Origin: Marinifilaceae bacterium
GTDB taxonomy: Bacteria > Bacteroidota > Bacteroidia > Bacteroidales > Marinifilaceae
Length of the DNA stretch: 36,158 bases
Direction of reading: 5' to 3'
Assembly: GCA_025210485.1 (NCBI GenBank)
Contig: JAOARN010000088.1
Span: 1-36,158, forward strand
Below the pieces are notes generated by a model, which worked only from the letters and a program-made list of their open reading frames with translations, was not told where the DNA came from and made no database searches. Shown here in pieces: positions 24,703-32,814 of the stretch; the first letter of the stretch is position 1; each line of letters starts with the position of its first letter. A program made the position numbers and the translations under genes.

Positions 24703-27700
24703 TTATTCTTTAATGAGTTTAAATTTCCACTTCTTTTCCATTATATTCAATAGGTTTTGAAGTGCACTATAGTATAATAATAAATATAATATAACACAGG
24801 CAGTCCATATCACAAATATGTTTACCCAATAGGTATCAAAATATCTTCCTAAGAAATTCTTACGAGGGGCATAGAAATGAGCTTTGATAAAACTACTAGT
24901 AGGATCTTTATATATTGGATCAACTTTTTGGAAAAATTTCCCGTCGTATTCTACAATCTTTTCTACATCATTTTGATTCAGAACAAACTCTTTTAGTCTA
25001 TCATTACAATATGCTTTCTTAAAGGCTATGAAATCTTTGCGTTTTTCGTATTTTGATTCCATTTCCATCAATAATTCATCTTTTTTCAGATTAGCTCTAT
25101 TGTATAAGCTAGCATAATAGTTATATAAATTTGTAAGATATTGTTTTAAATCTGTTAACACTTCCTTGTTAATCGAATCAATATGAAGTTTGTGTATTGA
25201 TGGGAACGACATCATTACATTATTAAGCTCTTTTATATCTAATTCTCGTTTTATTAAGCTTAAATTGCTTATTATTTCTGCTCTTTTGCTAGTGTCTTTT
25301 AAATTCCTTTTACAGAAATTCATTTTGTTTTTAAGACCTCTAATCCAGTAGTTTTTCTTGTAGGTTGACTTACTCATGAGTTTGTCATATACGTAGAATT
25401 GCTTGTTGAATTCATTGTCTTTGAATTGTTTGACAGCAAGAGCTTCGTATGCCCATCTAGCAACTATAACTTCTCCATATAAGGGAATACCATCAGGGGA
25501 TGAAATTGCTGGATTTAATTTGTCAAACTTTACAATAACACCACTTAGTATGATTTGAGGAATCAATATAAATGGAATTAATATATATATGGTGATAACT
25601 GTTTTGAAGCTATCTGAAAGTATTAATCCCATTAGATTTGCAAAACACCAAGTGCTAAATAAAGCTAACCAATAGTAGAAGAACATTGATTTTACTTCCA
25701 TTATCCCATTGCCAATGAATACAAATACTAGGGATTGAAAAGCAGATATACTGAATAGAATAACTACTTTTGACATTAAGTAGCTACTTTTACTAAGATT
25801 CAAAAACTTCTCTCGTTTTAGAATCATTCTGTCCTTTATTATTTCTTCGGCACTGACTGTTAATCCAACAAATAAGGCTACTATCACCGACATAAATAAA
25901 TATACAGGTAGATTGCCATTGTCACTGAAAGTGTAACCAACATCATTTGCAGCATCTATAGTATAGAATTTTATTATATAGGATAATAAGAAAGCAAGTA
26001 TCGGAGTTTCTAATAAGTTAATAAACAGATATTGCCTATTAGCTAATTTTGATTTGATATCCCTTTTTATAAATACTCCAAATTGTTTTATCGGTTTAGG
26101 TATGCTAAACGAAATAGGAGGTAGATCTACAGTATCTTCGATCTTTCTTCCAATTGAGATATGCTCTTTGAATCTTTGATACCATTGTTTTGGAGATACC
26201 TTTCTGATTTGTGTCGACATTCCGTATTCGTCAATTACCTCCGATTCAATAATGTCAAATATTTGATCGGCATCTACACTACCACATGCTGGGCATTCAC
26301 TTTCGGTGTGATTAACTCTGTTTGTTTGTGATTTGAAATATGTAATTGAATCTAGTGGATTCCCATTGAAAATCATAAAACCACCAGTGTCCAGAATCAA
26401 CAGGCGATCAAACATTTTGAATATCTCAGATGAAGGTTGATGGATTACTACAAATATAAGCTTCCCTTTAAGGGATAAATTTTTAAGTAAATCCATTATC
26501 TTAACCGAATCTCGTGACGAAAGTCCAGATGTAGGTTCATCAACAAATAAAACCGCTGGTTCACGTATTAATTCAAGTGCAATGTTTAATCTCTTACGTT
26601 GTCCTCCACTAATTTTCTTGTCTAAAGGTGAACCAACTTTTAGATTTCTGGCTTCGAATAAGCCCAAATCTTTTAGTAATCTGAGAGTGATTCTGATAAG
26701 TCTGAATCTAGAGTATTGACTAAAACATAGTTTTGCATTATAATATAAATTCTCAAATACAGTTAGTGATTCTATCAAAAGGTCATCCTGAGATACATAA
26801 CCAATAACACCATCTATTTTTTCAGGATTACTAAAAACATCATTGCCATTTATGTAAACATTCCCCATGTACGGTTTCGAACTGCCGTTTAATACATTAA
26901 GAAGGGTGGTTTTTCCAGCTCCAGAGGCACCTACAATACCAACCATTTTTCCAGATTCTTCTTTGAAGCTCATGGAGTGAATACCGATTTGTTTTTCATT
27001 GAAACGATATTCTATATTGCTAGCCTCAAATACAATTCTGTTTTGATTGTTCTCTCTATTGTATACACCGACAATATCGCTATAATAAATAGGATCCGCT
27101 TTCATCGCTCGAAGAGACGAGCCTGGAGTAAGTATGTGGACTTTATGTGAACTTAATACTTGCCCATTCATATATAGACTAGCCACTTTGTTGAATCGCA
27201 TCACATACATGCCTACTTGAGCTAATCTCAGTATTTTAACTTCTCCACCAATATGATCTGAATAGAGATGGTAGCCTTTTTCGGGCTTTGTTTTTACGGA
27301 TGAGATAGTGAGTAATTGATCGGATTCTTCAACAAGAGTGTGTGGACTTAATATGAAGTTCTTTAAAGTCTCAAAATCTTCAGTTTGAAAGTTGAAGGTG
27401 TCACTAACAGTTTGAATGAAGTCGTTTTCCTGTTCGCTAAGACTGGCCTCAGTTTTTAAAAATTCAAGCAGCTGAATAAGTACTACTATTTTCTGTCTGA
27501 TAGTAAGTTCTTCATTTATTTTTGTACAAATTTTAAGAACTTTAACCGAACTAGCAGAAGTATATTTTCTAATCTTGTTAGATTTTTTTGTTGTTCTGTG
27601 GAAAACAGCGGCATAATGCTTGTCATAAAGCTCAAGATACTCATATGAACTTTCTTTATCTAAATGAGAATTTAAGTATTCAAGTACTACATTTCTTCTA

Positions 27701-27774
27701 TTGACAGCAGAATTTTCAGGATGGGCAATGATTGCAAAAAGTTGCATCAAAGCTTTCAGGATTTGTTCACTCAT
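24703..27774 (-). CDS. Large ABC ATPase-permease fusion (ABC-2/ABCG-like)
   Basis: This 1023-residue half-transporter has extra parts. About residues 1-145 are helical with TerB-like acidic repeats (RQKIVVLIQLLEFLKTEASL). About 155-235 is a beta-rich region that may be FHA-like (VASLYMNGQVLSSHKVHILT). The ABC ATPase follows: Walker A GASGAGKT (282-289), signature SGGQRKRL (389-396), Walker B VLFVDEP (408-414) and the switch His in VVIHQPSS. A CPAC pair sits at 494-497. Several membrane segments lie between about 583 and 760. After them comes a long Lys-rich soluble stretch and a last membrane segment near 985-1005. The ATPase-before-membrane order and the HQPSS switch are those of ABCG-type exporters. 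The substrate is unknown. It is transcribed alone. Confidence 0.85.
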   Translation of the reverse strand: MSEQILKALMQLFAIIAHPENSAVNRRNVVLEYLNSHLDKESSYEYLELYDKHYAAVFHRTTKKSNKIRKYTSASSVKVLKICTKINEELTIRQKIVVLIQLLEFLKTEASLSEQENDFIQTVSDTFNFQTEDFETLKNFILSPHTLVEESDQLLTISSVKTKPEKGYHLYSDHIGGEVKILRLAQVGMYVMRFNKVASLYMNGQVLSSHKVHILTPGSSLRAMKADPIYYSDIVGVYNRENNQNRIVFEASNIEYRFNEKQIGIHSMSFKEESGKMVGIVGASGAGKTTLLNVLNGSSKPYMGNVYINGNDVFSNPEKIDGVIGYVSQDDLLIESLTVFENLYYNAKLCFSQYSRFRLIRITLRLLKDLGLFEARNLKVGSPLDKKISGGQRKRLNIALELIREPAVLFVDEPTSGLSSRDSVKIMDLLKNLSLKGKLIFVVIHQPSSEIFKMFDRLLILDTGGFMIFNGNPLDSITYFKSQTNRVNHTESECPACGSVDADQIFDIIESEVIDEYGMSTQIRKVSPKQWYQRFKEHISIGRKIEDTVDLPPISFSIPKPIKQFGVFIKRDIKSKLANRQYLFINLLETPILAFLLSYIIKFYTIDAANDVGYTFSDNGNLPVYLFMSVIVALFVGLTVSAEEIIKDRMILKREKFLNLSKSSYLMSKVVILFSISAFQSLVFVFIGNGIMEVKSMFFYYWLALFSTWCFANLMGLILSDSFKTVITIYILIPFILIPQIILSGVIVKFDKLNPAISSPDGIPLYGEVIVARWAYEALAVKQFKDNEFNKQFYVYDKLMSKSTYKKNYWIRGLKNKMNFCKRNLKDTSKRAEIISNLSLIKRELDIKELNNVMMSFPSIHKLHIDSINKEVLTDLKQYLTNLYNYYASLYNRANLKKDELLMEMESKYEKRKDFIAFKKAYCNDRLKEFVLNQNDVEKIVEYDGKFFQKVDPIYKDPTSSFIKAHFYAPRKNFLGRYFDTYWVNIFVIWTACVILYLLLYYSALQNLLNIMEKKWKFKLIKE

Positions 27775-27879
27775 TATACTATAATATTGATTATACCTAT
27801 CAAAATAGCACTATACCATTTTTGTCTGGCATACATAGGGGATAGATTATGATAAAAATATTTAAAAAATCTATAAAAG

Positions 27880-27936
27880 CAAAAAAAAAATATTCAGAAT
27901 AAAGTATTTGATTGAAAATACTATCTATTCTGAATA
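27880..27936 (-). terminator. Terminator of the secreted-protein pair
   Basis: TATTCAGAATA (27891-27901) and TATTCTGAATA (27926-27936) pair outside, and AGTATTT with AAATACT inside. On the minus strand a run of ten T residues follows. It lies 30 bases after the stop of the 27967-28401 gene and separates it from the ABC gene. Confidence 0.8.
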
Positions 27937-27966
27937 TTGTATGTAGAAAAAAGTATTTATTGATTC

Positions 27967-28401
27967 TTATTTTTTCTTAATTTCTTGTTTGAAGCCAATT
28001 AATACTAATGCAAATCCAGAATTTACTTTGCTCTTGTTTAGCTTCGTTTCTATTGTGCAAGATATAGTGTCTTCAATCATAAAATCCCAATATGGCGAAT
28101 TATTATGATTGGCGTTGGAGAATAATAATCTTTTATCTTGGTCGTATATCGAAAATATTACATTTCCTTCTTCTTTACCTGCACCAGCAACAACTCTGTA
28201 TTTGGTTCCTTCGAAAAATGTTGCTTTAAATTCTGCTGTCTCATCTCCTGATAATAAAGCTTTGTATTGCTGACCATCAGAAATAAAGTCATCTGTAAAG
28301 TATTTTTCGCAGTTTTTTAAAGTTATGTCTGATTGAGCAAAAACCCTTGGAGAACATACTAGTACGATGACAAGAATAATTAATTTAAATCTATTTCTCA
28401 T
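27967..28401 (-). CDS. Small exported protein, unknown function
   Basis: I start it at MRNRFKLIILVIVLVCSP (28401), which gives a clear signal peptide cut near VFAQ; a Met 20 codons earlier would overlap the upstream gene and bury the signal. The mature part of about 120 residues is beta-rich, with segments such as TKYRVVAGAGKEEGNVIFSI and DKRLLFSNANHNNSPYW, rather like a pre-peptidase C-terminal (PPC) or other small beta-sandwich. I do not recognise a family. It sits 28 bases after the gene for another unknown envelope protein and ends in its own terminator, so the two form an operon. Confidence 0.75.
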   Translation of the reverse strand: MRNRFKLIILVIVLVCSPRVFAQSDITLKNCEKYFTDDFISDGQQYKALLSGDETAEFKATFFEGTKYRVVAGAGKEEGNVIFSIYDQDKRLLFSNANHNNSPYWDFMIEDTISCTIETKLNKSKVNSGFALVLIGFKQEIKKK

Positions 28402-28429
28402 AGTATTGTGTTTTTTCTTATTTGTTATA

Positions 28430-29362
28430 TTATCTACAAGCGAATTCTCTAATTCTCGCAATTTTTTGTCTTACGTCTTCCAATCTTTTTTTACCAATAA
28501 CAATTTCAGATTGGCTCATTATTTTTGTTAATTTCTTTTCAGGGTAGGTAATAGGAGGAACATAGGTGTATCGTTCTTCAATTTCATCAAATACGTATCC
28601 TAAATCAATCAAGCTATCAACCAAAAATTTAATTTCCTTCGAGTCATTAGAGAATGGTACTAATATTTTAATAAGATTGTTTAATGGTCTTTTTTGTTCG
28701 AATATTCTGATAGCTAATTTTTCACTATAATTATCATTGGTCTGCTGACATAGAATATACATAGCCTCAATCCAACCACCAGCAAGAATTAATGAACCTG
28801 TGTCATCTCTGTCGTTAACTTTAAGGTAATTGTTAATTCTTCTATAAGTATTACTAACTATATGTAGAAGCGAATCTCTATTTTCTATATTTCCTTCAAT
28901 TCTATTAATTGTGCTTTTGGTTAGAGCTTCATATAGTCCAATATCTTGAGATAAGATTTTGATGATTGCAAAATAGCTGGCTGCTCTTTGTGTTTGTCCA
29001 TATATATTAATATATCCTAAGTCAGCACCGTAAACTCCGAAATTAATAGCTTTGCTAAAACTGCTCAAATAATTATTTGCATTAGATGTTGGATTTAACA
29101 TAGTCTCATCATATGCAACATTACTTCTTTCTAAAAGTAGTGAAATTTGATATGGAGACGGTAAACTGAACAATATATCATTGTATTTGAAAATTGTTCC
29201 ACTGTGCTGAGCTTTTTTTGCACCCATATGACTTTGGGTTAATTTTTCTATTTCGCTCTGTTCGTACAATAAATCTGATGGTTTGGATAAGAACCAAACA
29301 CAAGTTCCTACAGTAATCAGTGCAATTAAAATAAATAAAATTGACTTACTCTTCTTTGACAT
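28430..29362 (-). CDS. Membrane-anchored or lipoprotein-like protein, unknown function
   Basis: The start is taken at MSKKSKSILFILIALITV (29362), ten codons inside the longest frame, because this gives a standard signal or anchor segment. VGTC after it is only a poor lipobox, so lipidation is uncertain. The rest, about 280 residues, is mostly helical with no motif I can name. Notable parts are GTIFKYNDILFSLPSPYQIS, AINFGVYGADLGYINIYGQT and SLILAGGWIEAMYI. The last 25 residues are basic (KKRLEDVRQKIARIREFACR). It leads a two-gene operon with the small exported protein, which suggests a joint envelope role. Confidence 0.75.
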   Translation of the reverse strand: MSKKSKSILFILIALITVGTCVWFLSKPSDLLYEQSEIEKLTQSHMGAKKAQHSGTIFKYNDILFSLPSPYQISLLLERSNVAYDETMLNPTSNANNYLSSFSKAINFGVYGADLGYINIYGQTQRAASYFAIIKILSQDIGLYEALTKSTINRIEGNIENRDSLLHIVSNTYRRINNYLKVNDRDDTGSLILAGGWIEAMYILCQQTNDNYSEKLAIRIFEQKRPLNNLIKILVPFSNDSKEIKFLVDSLIDLGYVFDEIEERYTYVPPITYPEKKLTKIMSQSEIVIGKKRLEDVRQKIARIREFACR

Positions 29363-30266
29363 AATTAATTTTTTCGTGAAAAACGCTAGCAATGTAAAAA
29401 GAAATTTTTTTATATCAAAGTAAGGTTTTAGTCAACGGAATAGAATAATTCGCCAAATATATGAGAACGTTTACATTAGAAAATTAGTTTTTTTTAACAA
29501 AAACTCAGTTTTTTTTTAGTATGCCTACTTAAGTTGCAAAATAGAGCAGTGATTTATTTTTCATATAAATTTATAGTAAGTCATTTTGTTTAACAATAAA
29601 ATAAAACTCCGTCCTTTTTTTAATATTTGAATCAATGTGCATGGAGTAGTTTAGGAGTTCACTTGTAAACTGATTTTTTGTTAGATGTAATGGAATACAT
29701 AGAGCTAGTGTTTTATGATTTTTATTTTCAGTGTTTTCTTAGCTTGGATAGTTTCTTTTTTATTATGTTGTTTTTGAACTGTAATTATCTTTATTATGTT
29801 GTATTGGTTAAGACTTGTTCTTGAGTTGTTTTTACACTTTATCGAATTTTCATTAATGGATTGATTGTTTTTTTTCTGATTTTTACGCAGTAACATAATT
29901 ATGAGTTTTATAGCTTCGGTTTTTTCTTAATATGTCAATTTGTTGTTGAGGTTTATATTGTTTCTTGAATTCATTTGTATCTTATCTTCTGATTTTGCTG
30001 TAAATAATTTTGAAAACATAAAATTTCCTAAAAATAAATTTATGATAAAATAAACTTTTAAAATCCCATTAAAATTATTATACTTGCTGATTATCTTTAA
30101 TATATTTCTTGTTTACGCATTAAAAATATGATGTAATTTAGGATGTTTGATAATAATGTCCTGATTGTTTTTATGTTAGCTTTTTTGTGAGTCGAGAAGT
30201 CATATGTAAAGAAGTTTATGAGATAGATGATTTGATAATTATTTATACTACTAATAATTTTATTAA
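29363..30266. other. Divergent gene-free stretch
   Basis: Very AT-rich, with no supported gene. A 63-codon minus-strand frame (29705-29896) made of Asn, Lys and Ile looks like compositional noise. The stretch must hold the promoters of the two divergent units. CAAAGTA at 29416-29422 reads TACTTTG on the minus strand, one base short of the -7 consensus. I see no repeat or RNA gene. Confidence 0.5.
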
Positions 30267-30686
30267 ATGGATTACGCAAAGGAATTAAATCGATTAAATG
30301 AAATGTGTGCAAACACATTAATGTCACATCTAGGAATTACATATACTGAAATAGGAGAGGATTACCTATTAGCAGAAATGAATATTGATTCTAGACATTG
30401 TCAGCCAAAAGGTATTTTGCATGGTGGAGCAAGTATGGCACTTGCTGAAAGTGCGGGTAGCGCATTATCTGTAATTAAAACAGACCAAGAGACAGAAGAA
30501 GTTAAAGGTATGGAGATAAATGCAAACCATATCAGAAGTGTAAAAGCTGGTAAATTACATGCAAAAGCTAAGTTTAAGCATGTTGGTAAAATCAGCCATG
30601 TGATTGAGGTTGAAATTACAAATGAAAACAAAAAACCTGTTTGTGTTTGTCGTATCACTAATATTATTACAAAAAAAAATATCTAG
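30267..30686 (+). CDS. Hotdog-fold thioesterase (probable DHNA-CoA thioesterase)
   Basis: This 139-residue protein of the PaaI/YbgC-like hotdog family shows the active-site block GILHGGASMALAESAGS (residues 48-64), with His-Gly-Gly and the catalytic acid Glu61, followed by the strand GMEINANHIRS. It sits three bases before isochorismate synthase. In Bacteroidota this pairing fits 1,4-dihydroxy-2-naphthoyl-CoA hydrolase of menaquinone synthesis, which is inference from context; the fold alone fits other acyl-CoA thioesters. It is in a two-gene operon with the synthase. Confidence 0.82.
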   Translation: MDYAKELNRLNEMCANTLMSHLGITYTEIGEDYLLAEMNIDSRHCQPKGILHGGASMALAESAGSALSVIKTDQETEEVKGMEINANHIRSVKAGKLHAKAKFKHVGKISHVIEVEITNENKKPVCVCRITNIITKKNI

Positions 30687-30689
30687 TAA

Positions 30690-31784
30690 ATGGAATTGGG
30701 TGAAATAGTTGAATTGTGTTTAGGCTCGAATAGTCAATTTTATATATATTCTTTGCCTGGAGATGAAGATTGTACAATTGGAATTCAAAAACAAAATGAT
30801 TCAAAGAATATTCAATTATTTTCCGATTTATTTTCTGAAAATGGGTTTGTTGTTTATCCTTTTTGTAAACGAGGAAACGATAAACCTGTTTTTATAAAAT
30901 CTGATATAGAATTTAATTCTAATTCTATATCAACCTCCGATATTAGTTTTTTAGAATCATTAACAGCTAAAAATTCGGATAGTCCAAAAACTTATTTCTC
31001 TACATCACGAAGTTTGTACTCGTCTCAGTATAGTAAACTCAAGTCTCTTCTCGATTCTGAAATTTTATCTAAGGCTATTTTATCAAGAATAGTAGTAGTT
31101 GACAGGGAAGATTTGGATGAGGTCGGGAGTGTATTTTATAAATTATGTAAAAAATATAAGGATGCATTTGTCTATATTGTAAAATTCGATTGCGATAATA
31201 TTTGGGTGGGTGCCACTCCAGAAATATTACTGAATGTTAATTCTTTTGGATTTCAAACTATAGCACTTGCAGGTACTCGACTTCCTGATAGTGATGGTAC
31301 TGTGAATTGGTCTGAAAAGGAGATTGAGGAGCAATCATATGTGCAGGATTATATTGAGGAGTTATTGGATTTGAATAATTGTAATTATTTAAAATCTGAA
31401 ACAGAAACAGTAAAAGCAGGGAAACTTTGTCATCTTAAGACATTTTATAGAAGCAGTGATAAGTTAGATGACAACAGAATGATTTCACTTATCGAAGATC
31501 TCCATCCAACGCCTGCGGTTTGCGGTATACCAAAACAATCTGCAATGGATAGTATTATTGAAATAGAAAGTCATGATCGAGAATATTATGCTGGTTTTAT
31601 AGGTCCTGTTGCAAATGGGATTTGGAATTTATTTGTAAACTTGCGTTGTGGTAAATTGACAAACAATCAGTTAGTGCTTTATGTTGGAGGTGGGATTACA
31701 AAAGATTCGGAGGAGGAGTCAGAGTGGGATGAAACCTCACATAAATCTGATACTTTACTTTCTGTTTTTTTAAAGGAAAGATAA
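30690..31784 (+). CDS. menF: Isochorismate synthase
   Basis: It converts chorismate to isochorismate, the entry step to menaquinone. The C-terminal half has the chorismate-binding-enzyme blocks: GATPEILL near 173, IALAGTR near 190, LHPTPAVCGIPKQSA near 271 and the acidic REYYAGFIG near 294, with LYVGGGIT and a Glu-rich segment near the C-terminus. At 364 residues it is the usual length of MenF/EntC. Siderophore EntC is the alternative, but no siderophore genes are near and the thioesterase neighbour favours menaquinone. menD and later genes are not next to it. Confidence 0.9.
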   Translation: MELGEIVELCLGSNSQFYIYSLPGDEDCTIGIQKQNDSKNIQLFSDLFSENGFVVYPFCKRGNDKPVFIKSDIEFNSNSISTSDISFLESLTAKNSDSPKTYFSTSRSLYSSQYSKLKSLLDSEILSKAILSRIVVVDREDLDEVGSVFYKLCKKYKDAFVYIVKFDCDNIWVGATPEILLNVNSFGFQTIALAGTRLPDSDGTVNWSEKEIEEQSYVQDYIEELLDLNNCNYLKSETETVKAGKLCHLKTFYRSSDKLDDNRMISLIEDLHPTPAVCGIPKQSAMDSIIEIESHDREYYAGFIGPVANGIWNLFVNLRCGKLTNNQLVLYVGGGITKDSEEESEWDETSHKSDTLLSVFLKER

Positions 31785-31811
31785 GAACTGATTATTCAAA
31801 CCAGTTCTTAT
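31781..31811. terminator. Weak hairpin after menF
   Basis: ATAAGAACTG and CAGTTCTTAT pair perfectly over 11 bases. The left arm overlaps the menF stop codon. No T-run follows, so it is a weak terminator or an RNA-stabilising hairpin between convergent genes. Confidence 0.4.
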
Positions 31812-31822
31812 GTAAGTAGTAT

Positions 31823-32314
31823 TTATTTATGTCTTATTTTTATGTTGAATCCTTTTTGAGTAGACCATCCTTCGTGATCTGTTAAGCTTATAAAAAAATG
31901 ATAATCTCCTTCATCAAATTTTCCATTCTCATCTTCTGTTGGTAATACCAATTTAAGTTTAGTGTCGTATGAGTTCTGATTCTCTGGGATAGTATACTCT
32001 TGAGTAAATTTAAATGGATTATTAGCTTTTTTAATATCTTCGAAATCGCAAGATATTACTTCTGTGCTATGCGAATGGTGATCGAAATTATTGTGAATAT
32101 CTATGCTGTAAGAGCCTAAAGAAAAATTATCTTTGAATAAATAGTTTATCTCAATTTCCTCACCGAAATAAAGTTCCGAGCAGTTAAGAGGGAATGTATT
32201 TTCTCTGGAAATGTCAATTATAGGTTTTTCTGTATCTTTACTATCGCTACTGTCACATGCAATAAGAAATATGTTAAGTGTTAATAGTATGATATGGAAT
32301 GATTTAAGCTTCAT
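31823..32314 (-). CDS. His-rich lipoprotein of the receptor operon (second)
   Basis: I start it at MKLKSFHIILLTLNIFLIAC (32314), which places the lipobox Cys at residue 20; a Met 13 codons earlier would overlap the preceding gene. The mature part of about 140 residues resembles the first lipoprotein of the operon: a (D/E)KPxI opening, a His cluster (DHHSHS) and a late GDYHFFISLTDHEGW, matching GDYHFHIIVRDQEG in its neighbour. Both look like DUF4625-type beta-sandwich lipoproteins of Bacteroidota. The gene starts four bases after its neighbour's stop. A metal-binding role is inferred from the His residues and the receptor. Confidence 0.78.
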   Translation of the reverse strand: MKLKSFHIILLTLNIFLIACDSSDSKDTEKPIIDISRENTFPLNCSELYFGEEIEINYLFKDNFSLGSYSIDIHNNFDHHSHSTEVISCDFEDIKKANNPFKFTQEYTIPENQNSYDTKLKLVLPTEDENGKFDEGDYHFFISLTDHEGWSTQKGFNIKIRHK

Positions 32315-32318
32315 TTGT

Positions 32319-32801
32319 TTAGTTTTTATTCGTTTCTTCTGTGTGATTTTCAATGAGTTCTAATTCTGCTTCTGCCTCTGTTTCGTTTCCTTCTTGATCT
32401 CTGACAATAATATGGAAATGATAATCACCTGCTTCAGCGTTTTTATCTATATCGATATGCTCGTGAAAATTTGTATTCTTTAATCCTTTAAATTTAGTGA
32501 AAGTTTGATCTACTTCCCATTCGTTTTCATCTTCGTTTTTGGAATGATTCTGATGATCTTCACCTTCATGATGAATTCTTACGATAATTAGGTCTATCTT
32601 ACCCTCTGCAATAATTTCTGCTTCAATATGTATCTCTTCGCCAATAATAGCTTTGTTCGAAACGAATTCATCATCATGACCATGACCAAGTTCTGTAATT
32701 GTTATTTTAGGTTTTGCAGCTGAATCATTGTCATCGTCGCAAGAGAATAATGATACTGATAATAGGCAAATTGTCAAGAATTGGAAAAATTTAGTTTTCA
32801 T
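32319..32801 (-). CDS. His-rich DUF4625-like lipoprotein of the receptor operon (first)
   Basis: It is a lipoprotein with lipobox SLFSC (Cys21) followed by an acidic DDDNDS stretch of the kind that can act as a surface-export signal in Bacteroidota lipoproteins. The 140-residue mature domain is rich in His (GHGHDDE, RIHHEGEDHQNHSKN, HEHIDID, HFHI) and Asp/Glu, so it probably binds a divalent metal. The layout fits DUF4625. It starts 13 bases after the TonB-receptor stop and is followed by a paralogue, so receptor and lipoproteins are translated from one transcript. Zinc or copper seem more likely ligands than heme, as an inference. Confidence 0.82.
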   Translation of the reverse strand: MKTKFFQFLTICLLSVSLFSCDDDNDSAAKPKITITELGHGHDDEFVSNKAIIGEEIHIEAEIIAEGKIDLIIVRIHHEGEDHQNHSKNEDENEWEVDQTFTKFKGLKNTNFHEHIDIDKNAEAGDYHFHIIVRDQEGNETEAEAELELIENHTEETNKN

Positions 32802-32814
32802 ATTTATACGTTTT

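Noticed and set aside
29705..29896. A 63-codon minus-strand frame of Lys, Asn and Ile
   Set aside because: Low-complexity composition with no hydrophobic core or motif; it fits chance in AT-rich DNA.
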